This document shows, in pieces, positions 55,857 through 64,000 of a DNA stretch of 64,000 bases. The notes under the pieces were generated by a model that was not told where the DNA came from, ran no database searches, and saw only the letters and a program-made list of their open reading frames with translations. This DNA comes from Opisthocomus hoazin (taxonomy: Eukaryota; Chordata; Aves; Opisthocomiformes; Opisthocomidae). The stretch is from assembly GCF_030867145.1 (NCBI RefSeq), contig NC_134433.1, positions 16,961,896-17,025,895 of the forward strand, read 5' to 3'. The position numbers and the translations under genes were made by a program. Position 1 is the stretch's first letter. Each line of letters starts with the position of its first letter.

Positions 55857-58800
55857 ATGGCAGCGCTGATTCGAACGTACTGGCTTATTGCACAGATACG
55901 TTACTTCCTTTCTACAATTTACCCCTAGGGAGTGGAAAAGAGTAAATTTTTATGTTTGTAGATAGTGATATTAAAACCCAGGCCTCCTAAAATATGCGAG
56001 TTTGTCCTGCGTGGAATTTATGTCGATCTCAGCAGGAACTGCACATATTGCACAAAGCTTTTGCCCAGAAAGGTTACAAACATCTTGTCTGTTCAGCAAG
56101 ACCATGACTGACCTACAAATAGTTCAGACGCCTGGGGCAAGAGATGGTAGGGGAACAGCTAAACCACTGAGATAATTCAAAACAATATTTTCTGTTGTTA
56201 TGTTTTCTTAGTCTTTTCTTTGTTTTTTCTGGCCACTTATTTTATCCACCTTTTGCCTTGAGTGTAGAACAGTAAACTTTGGAAAAGGGTATTTTTTTCT
56301 CGTAGCTCTTTGCACTGGAAAAATAATGGGGCCTTTTAGTGTTCATATTAAATGTTATTAATATTGATTAAAGTATCATTACTACTATCAATCAGTAGTG
56401 TAATGATAAGAATATACGGTGGGTGAACAGGGCCTTTCTCGTTGCTGCTCCGTGAGGAAAAGCTGCCTGACCATGAGCATCAGGTCTCGGTCGGAGGCTC
56501 GGCGCGGGCAGCTGCTGCCTGCCTGCCTCCTTTCCAGGGCTGGGTTCACTTTTGCAGTAGGGGCTGCAGCAGTTACATGCTCAATACCTGCAAATCTGCA
56601 GCACAGGCGACCTAGAAGATCAGCGTCAGCATTTCATCGGTCTGATTTATGCCTTAGGTGTAGCTCTCGGCTAAAAGATATTTGTTAGAGGGATTTAAAA
56701 GTGAATTCCTTATCTTCCAGGGCATTTACAGTGGGCGTGAAAGGCAGAACAAAACTCGCCAGAAAGCTTGTTACCAATTTGGAGCAAGGAGTGTGCTAAT
56801 GCAGGCTCGCAAAGCCGCAGTGCAAGGGTCTGCTACTTGGGCATTTGTAGACATTTATGAATTTTTTACTTTTTTTCTGGGGGTTAGTAACATGTCTTCC
56901 CCAGAGAAAGAGACGGTAGTTTCGAGACTACATTCCTCCCCTCTGTCTTTATCAGGTCTCCTCCTGTCAAGCTAAATGAAGTATCTAGACCTGTCTCACA
57001 ACACTTCTTCACTAGAGGAATATGAATTGAATTTATGAGCGGTCCCACGTGCTCTGTGGCTTGTTGCATTGTTTCCAGGGCATTTGCCAGTGGACAGATT
57101 CAATTTAGTTCAACAACACCGTACTAGAAAGCACTTAAATAAAATTAATGGCTAATGCAGCATTCCTCAAGAAGGGAGTGTGACTGTACCATGTTTCACC
57201 CTGTCAGCACCTGCCTGCTGCCTTCAGGGGACGTGAACTGCCAGAGACCCGGAGCCGTGGCAATGCAGCTACCCCACCAGCACCCGACACGCCGAGGAGC
57301 TGCTCTCCTCCCCCAGCTACGGCTGTCACCCGGAGGGACACCTCTTTAATTTCACCTGCACTTAGGCGCTTGAATTTATCTGAGCCTGAATATCCCTGAA
57401 TTAGTCAGGCTGGCATAACGATCGGACACGGCAGCAGTAATCACGCTGTGCTGGAGCCGATCACCAAGGCGTGAGATAAACCTTTGGATGCTCTTTAGCT
57501 CGGGTCCGGAGGTCTGTCTCTAGAAATTCAGCTGTATTTTGGTCCCGAGGTGTTGGATTTGAGGCAGCTTTCTCTGCTGGAGGGGTACAGTCGGCCATGT
57601 ATCTGGGGCTACGTCTGGCCTCGCAAAGGCACTGATGGTGTTGGGCTCGGGCGCAATGCCGCCAGCAGCTCGAGGCCGGGCTCTGCCCGAAGGAGCAGCG
57701 TTGCCGTCCTTCGGCGGGGTGCGATGGCCGTGGGCACGGTCTGACCGGTACAGGGCGCAGCCGAGAGGCTGGGTAGCTGCTGTGCGCGGACGTACAAGGC
57801 AAGGCGTAAAGGTTTTTGGGAGGGGGGGCTGAGACCTCCGTCCAGCAGAGAAGGCGAGTGTGCCCGCAGCCTGGTGAGAGCTGGCCTGCCGTGGGGCTGG
57901 TTCAGAGCTGGGGAGTGCTCAGTCCTGAGGAGCTGCCTCCCTGGTGGCTAATCCTGTCCCGCTGTGCATGTTTCTGTTAAAAAGGATGCGCGGACGGGTG
58001 CAGAGAGACGCTGTCTCTCTGTGGAGGGTTGGCCCACCCCGAGGAAGCGGTAAGTGCACAAAGGGAGGTGAGAAGAAGTCGTACCCCGGGTTTCCTCCGG
58101 CCGGAGGCGGGCTGGACAGCCCTGTCCTCAGCGCTGCTGCTGAGAGGCTGGATCCAATGCTGAGCCGGTCGTCCTGTCCCTTCGCATCCTCCCCTGAGCC
58201 GTGTCACCTCTTTAGGCTGAAAGCCCTGTGGGAGCAAGAGCTGTCGCTCCCTGTTTGCTTACACAGCCCTAAAGCAACGGGGTCCTGATTTCAGCGAGGC
58301 CGCCAGGCAGCAGGGCAACCGTGCTAATGATGAGAATTAATAATTCATTTATCATTTTAGTCTCAGCGAATAATCTCCAATAATCATGTACAATTTGCTG
58401 CTTCAGTGAGTATGCTGATAGTAAACAGAGCTGGTAGAATAAGTCACAGGAGTGAAAACCCCATGTAAAAGGATTGAGAAAATAGTCAAGACTAATTAAA
58501 AAAATTCCAAGGAACGTTTCTGCATATTTGTTTGCAGTATTTGCCTAGTTTTAGTAACAGCCTGGATAGAATAAACACATTGGAAGGCACATGAAAAGAA
58601 AAAGAGTTGCTCAGTCTCTTACACAGTTCTTGTTAGAACCAGATATCCAGCTGTGTGATCCCAGCGAGGAGCCCATGTCCTGCGGCCACAAAAGGAGGTC
58701 CCCTTTCCTTCCTCAGCCTCGTGACGGGGTGAAGAAAGTGCAGTAAGAGAAAACTGCTTGCCGCTGAAGCAATTACGTAGGAGTTAAATATTCACAAGGT

Positions 58801-61800
58801 GAAAAGGATTGGGGCATCCAGACTGCAGATCGAAATCAAGCCTGCCCTGGAAACGCAGAGAAAGTTACCTTTTCACGTGGTGTTGCATTCAACACGACTG
58901 AGGGTGAGGCTGCGTGGGACTGCCCATGATAACTACGTTACCTTTACTTTGCCGCTTTGCTCCTGCCTTGCCTTGTGCTGTGATTGCCAGCTGGCTGGAC
59001 GCAGAGGGCTGGGCTGGCCCGTGCCTGGAAGATCGGCCCTGGTTTGCGTCGGTGAGTGCCGCAAAGCTGCTTGCGAGGAAGGCAGAGGCTGGCGGCGGGG
59101 AGCTGTGTCGGGCTGCGAACCCCGGGCTCTGTTACCGAAGGCAAATCGCTTTCAGAAACAGACTCCGCTTGCTTTGTATTGTTTTATTTGCAGCAGAGTG
59201 TTTACAGAGCCTGCTCGCATTATCCCCGCGCTGATGTATAGTGATGATGCATAAGTTAGATTTCAAAATGCTGAGAAAATTAACGGTTCAGAAGAATTTA
59301 TCTCCCCCGTTATTGATGTTCTGTCGGTAGCAGCGCTCGGATATTCTCTCCAGAGAAACTAATGGCACTGACAAAAATCACTGAACTTCTGTTCTCATCT
59401 AAACACGTAGATAAAATACGGCGTTTCTGTACGCGAGGAGCATTAGTTGGTGATAGCAACCTGTTACCCCTTCTCCCCTTTGTGAGTTACAGGGCACTTG
59501 TTAGGTTTTTCTTTTTTCTGGCCAGCTTTCCGAAACATGATTCGGCAGATGTTATTCACTCGTACTTTGCCGTCTTACATCATTTTCCACAGAAGTATTA
59601 AAGCATTTAACTTTCACTTAGGCCACGGATTGCTGTTACTTTCAACTGGCAATAGCAGTCTGGGTGCTGGGGAGGTTCTGAGTCTCTGTGCCGACCTTTC
59701 TGCGCCCTTGGTTACCGCACAGCTCGGCAGGCAGCACCGCTCCTCAGCCGCTGCTTCGCACCGAGCGCGCCAAAACCACCAGCGCCCGGTCTTGAATGCG
59801 ATTTGCCAATCCGCCCAAGCAAATGCTTTCTGAGAGACGAAGCATAGTCAAAAGCCGGATGCGGTCTTTATCCAAAAGTGGGTTTGGACTTGAGGTGAGA
59901 CTTTATTTAATGTTCAGTGGGATCACAAAGCCTTAGATTTTCAAGGCATGTGGAGAGTAAATAACCTAATTCTTGTCAGATGCTTTAAGCTTCTTTAAAC
60001 ATGATGTGCACAAATCATGATGTTTAGGAGCATGCAGACAGTGCCCCGGAGCTGATGATCACAGGCTTGGGTGTGTTTGCATCCGTCTTCTCCGTTGCAC
60101 GGTAAGCTGACAGTCACGTTTCGGGCGAAAGTCTTTTGGGAGTTTTTCTCATTGCCTTTTCCCCGTTCGCAACGTGCCCTTTTTTCCTGTGAAGATTAGA
60201 AGCTCCCTGCGAACATGGTTGTGGAATGGTTTGCAGTCTCTGAGGGGGGGAGCGTAGGTGATTTTCTCCACATAGTGCAGATGAACTAGATTTTTGGGAA
60301 ACAAATTCAGCCCTAAGTGGAAAAGTGGACGGTTCTCTCTGCAGACGAACACCCGGCTGGGGGTGAAACCTGGGGCCTGCCCAGCAAAGAAACCGTGTCT
60401 GTCTGTCTGTCTGCCTCAGCTGGGCGCAGGAGTGTGGAGGGGCCGTTTTGGATCAGGAGAGTCATTTGATTTCTGTGCATAGTGCTGGGCTTCTCGGGCA
60501 TATTAGTTAGTAGAAAAGATGGAGACAGTCTCTTCAAAGCAGACCGTTCTTAACTGAGATGTCAACAGTAGTGAACCTCACAGGGGGCACCCGGCAGCGG
60601 CTGGGTTAGACTAACGGTCTGCCATCGGCCGCCCTGAGCTGGAGCCGGTCGGGAGGCCGATCCTGGAGGAAGGTGCCTGCCTCCCTGCCTCCCTGCCCCG
60701 CGCAGCCTCCGCCGGGGCTGCTCGCCGGGCCGGTGTCCCGCGTTGGTGCTGCAGCGGGCGAGTCGGGCCAGGCGCTGCGTCGCGGGCCGCGCTGGGATCT
60801 CCTTGGTGAGCGGGCTGTGCAGCGAACCCCTCCGCAGGCAGCCAGCCTCCCGCGCTCCCAGGGTGGTGAGTGAAGCCCTGTTGGTGGGGTGGACTGCGCG
60901 AGCTTTCCTGTGCACAAAAAGCACGTGCATGTCTAGAAAAATGAGAGAATAGGATTTTTAAAGCTATAAGGAACTCAAATATTTAATGTTTTGGGCAGCT
61001 GATTTGAAAGTAAAAGTCCAGGCAGGGATTCACTCATTTTCTCATTAAGCCACCTGAAACAAATCACAGTGGCTGCGCAAGTCGCTTTCATGGAAGGACA
61101 CGGACATTTGGCTAATCGGAACAGTGCGGGTTGGGAATGCTGCCGCTCGCCGCCGTGGCCGAGCAGCAGGGCAGGCAGCCAGAGCCAGTGCGTCTGCCGG
61201 ATCGGCTCTGCCGCGGGCTGCGGGACGGACGGATGCGGTGCGGAGCTGCGGCAGCGCAGCATCGCCCGACCCCCGCATCGAAACCTCCCTCTGCCAGGCC
61301 ACCAGCACCGGCCTCACCCTTTGCTTGGGTGATGGCAAGAGCCATGGTGGGTGGCTCACGGGCGCTAAGGAACTTTCTTCTCTCCTGTGCTGGTGCCAGG
61401 TGACGCTCTGCGATTCACAGCGCCGGATCCAAACCTCCACAGTCCTAGCGATTCCGCAAACTGGAGCCCCCAGTGCTACTACCCACTGCTAAGTAAACAT
61501 TAAACCTCCATCTTAGAGGCATGTCATGAGACTTAATTAATGCTTCTGAAGTACGTTGAAGCCCTTAGATGACAAGCAGGCTAAAATAATGCTAGTCCCT
61601 GGGGAGCCTTCCCCTTCGGTGAGGAATCTGGGGCTTTTATGCAGTGAGCAGTGTTGTCTGAGGCCTGTCCTGACAAAGTACTTCTGAGGCAAAGCAGCAA
61701 CACATTCAGAAGGCACTGCTGAATTTTAAATAGATTCCAGTTTATTGTTGAAATACAGCGGTGGAGCAAACAATCCTTGTTGCACTGCTGCAGCAAGCCT

Positions 61801-62430
61801 GACCTGAGACTGTCTCCAGAAATTGCTCTACAACTTAGTGCAGAAAGGCACACGCAGGAATCGCAGTGCGGTGTGAATGGGTTCAGGAGGTCCTGCCTTT
61901 TTTCCCTCAGGCAAAAAAGTATGGAGCCAGATAATTCCCCTTTTCTGTAGGAAAGTGTCTTACCTTGCTCTGCATCTTTAAGCTGGGTAGTGATCTCTGC
62001 TTCAGGGGAAGGCTTGGGGCAGTTCAGCAAGGCTAATAAACAATGCGACGATAATGCAGATTATGTAAATGTACCAGTTTTCCTGCCATTTTGTGCGCTA
62101 CCCATGGGAGCAAGTATTTTCTGGTGTATGAGCAGGCTGCAGAATTGAACCCTCTTCCTTTTTAAAAAATGCTTTACAAGAACAGAAATGTCTTCAGAGG
62201 TTTACTCGCCTGATGCCCTAACCAGTGGCTGTGAACACAGCACACGCTGTGCAGAAGCCAAATAACCCTCCAGGAATTCTTCCTATTAAAATAATTGCTA
62301 GGGCAGAGGAATACTGCAAACAGCTGTGTTTCATCCCATAAACATATTCTCCCTCCTTTTGGAGCCTCGGCTTCCAACTCCTGCCAGAGCCCGTCAGCTG
62401 CAGGAACAGGGGAACATATTTCCTTTGCAG
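55857..62430. other. AT-richer non-coding stretch, no gene recognised
   Basis: Balanced to AT-rich DNA with short frames that match nothing I know. An AT-rich block at 58310-58610 is rich in TAAT motifs. GC-rich patches occur at about 57640-57800, 60640-60860 and 61130-61330. A short tctg tandem lies at about 60391-60410. Confidence 0.5.
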
Positions 62431-62484
62431 AAATGAAACGATTACTGTTGAATAAATATGTTGTGCGTAGACCCGAACTATCCA
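62431..62484 (+). other. Isolated exon-like segment with ATG
   Basis: Acceptor TTTCCTTTGCAG and donor TCCA|GTGAGT, both strong, bound 54 nt that reads AA-ATG and MKRLLLNKYVVRRPELS. It could be the first coding exon of a gene continuing past the window. No partner exon or family was recognised. Confidence 0.28.
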
Positions 62485-64000
62485 GTGAGTATTGCATATG
62501 CAAAAAGGAAAAAAGTGACAGTGTTTCACACTGAAATGAGCTGAAGCGACAGTTCATCTGCCTAACATGATGGCAGTGGAGCTGCCTTGTGTTAGCAGCC
62601 TAGCAACACTGAGTTTAATGAGAAAAATCCCCTGAAATCGGTTCAGCTCAATGGCGTCGCCTTGCCGTTGCCGTGCGCGCGCCCTGGCTGGGCAGCGGGC
62701 TGTAGAGCTTCACGGGGGATGTGCCAGCAGAGATTCCCCTGCGAACCCCGCGTCCTCCTCCTGCTGACAGCCGGTGCGTGGGCACTGCGGCGCGCGTCCC
62801 CGGCCGGCTGTGCCGGAGGGTTGGGGTGTCCAGCCCCCCGCTGCCCTGCGCTGCTCCGCGGCAGAGCGGGGACCCAGAGCCGCTTCCCGGGACCCTCGCG
62901 CTGGCTGCGATGGAGGATGCCTGGGCAGAGTTAGTTATGCTTAGTGTGCATTTCTCCGAGAAGTGATCCCAAAATGAAAGCCTGGCTGCTTAGCCCAGGA
63001 TGGGTGACTGGTCCATAGTCCACCCACCTCTGTTGGTAAGCTCCCGGTTCGTTTCAGAGGGCTGAAACTTCCCGACTGCCCCATCAGACCACCAGCAAGA
63101 AGCTTCTCTTCTCCCTCTTTGTTCTGGCAGAGCTTGGTGCCCCTCAGACGGTGGCTCACAGCTGCTTTGTCAACTTGGCTCGAAATCAGCTGGGTTGCCA
63201 CCTCTTGCGAGGTGCCCTGGTCCCAGCCGTTGCAGTGACAGATGGCGCGAGCGGGATGCACTGCTCTGCTGTTTGGTGGAGACTTCATTAGTGCGAGGAA
63301 AGGCCATTTCCTGGGTTTTCTTTTACAGTGTTGTGAAAAATGAAACATGAGGCCCCTGGGGGTTGAGAAGTCTGACTAAGCCGACAGTTTATACTTGGGT
63401 TGAAAGAAGGATTCCGTTTCAGAGCTGACAGTGGAGCTGGTCTGCAGGGGTAAGCGTGCTCGGATGCTCACCTGGTGCGGGCAGGGGTGGGATCCCTGTT
63501 CCAGCCTTCAGACTTGCTCTGAGCAAATAGCACCATCTTGCCTTGCTCTGACTTTGCCCTTTTTTTATTTCTGAGGTGGTGATGCTTTGAGGAGGGAACT
63601 TTCTGAGCCTTCTGCATGGTGCTTGTGCCTAGGCTTCTCGGCTGGAGGAGCTGCCACGCAGTAAGGGTTGCGCCTGTGTCTGCAGGTTGGTGATGGATGA
63701 CGTTTGTCCAAGCCTGGCACTTTGGGGACAGCTGTGTGCAGTGTGGGTGCTGTTCCCAGTTTAGCGTGCCCGGCCAGAGAGCACGCGTCGGGAGGGGAAC
63801 GTGGCTGGAAGGTGGGAGCTCCTTCACCTGGCTCTGCCGTTGCAGCCAGTACGCCGGGAGACAGAGCCCTCGGTTACGGGGAGCATATGGCAAGGTGTTA
63901 ATGTGACACGTGTCTTCAGAGCTTTGGCAGCCAGCCTCTGTCTGCGTGTCTCCTGAGCGTGGTTTGTGTCCGCCAGCAGCGTCTGCTGAGACCGCGAGTC
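62485..64000. other. Non-coding stretch to window end, no gene seen
   Basis: A CpG-richer patch at about 62640-62900 and mixed sequence after it. No exon recognised. Confidence 0.5.

Noticed and set aside
62174..62557. 127-codon minus-strand frame
   Set aside because: No domain recognised, no promoter or splice context, and it overlaps the exon-like segment on the other strand.

Overview
The window is vertebrate nuclear DNA, most likely from a bird. It is GC- and CpG-rich with compact introns, as on avian microchromosomes. Its recognisable interspersed repeats are all CR1 LINE fragments; one plus-strand copy keeps the typical 3' tail of repeated attctgtg-like octamers. Introns carry many short GC-rich minisatellites. 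I see no bacterial, viral, tRNA or rRNA genes.

The main content is one plus-strand gene, RAP1GAP2 (also GARNL4), a GTPase-activating protein for Rap1. I could follow 23 coding exons from an ATG at 8753 to a TAG at 40018-40020. All junctions join in frame with GT donors and AG acceptors, giving a predicted protein of 739 residues. The first coding exon lies in a CpG island and encodes an arginine-rich N-terminus that I do not recognise from the mammalian protein, so it is probably an alternative promoter. The other exons encode, in order, a GoLoco-like segment, a conserved N-terminal region, the RapGAP domain with its catalytic asparagine (predicted Asn365), and a serine-rich basic tail. The stop lies in a 39-nt penultimate exon. 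A 3' UTR exon of about 4 kb follows, ending at an AATAAA at 44758-44763.

Layout: 1-8300 is upstream or intronic GC-rich DNA with two CR1 copies and a secondary CpG island; 8300-9250 is the CpG-island promoter and first coding exon; 8860-40796 holds the exons and introns, with minisatellites of 88, 15, 18-19, 10 and about 30 bp; 40797-44783 is the 3' UTR; 44784-45540 is a short intergenic gap; 45540-46350 is a second CpG island. After it come a probable spliced leader exon (47123-47218) and weak candidate coding exons, including a possible 68-residue protein at 55444-55856 that I cannot identify. From about 56 to 64 kb I see mostly non-coding, AT-richer DNA with one isolated exon-like segment at 62431-62484.

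Most long open frames here, on both strands, come from GC-rich sequence or stop-free tandem repeats and are not genes.
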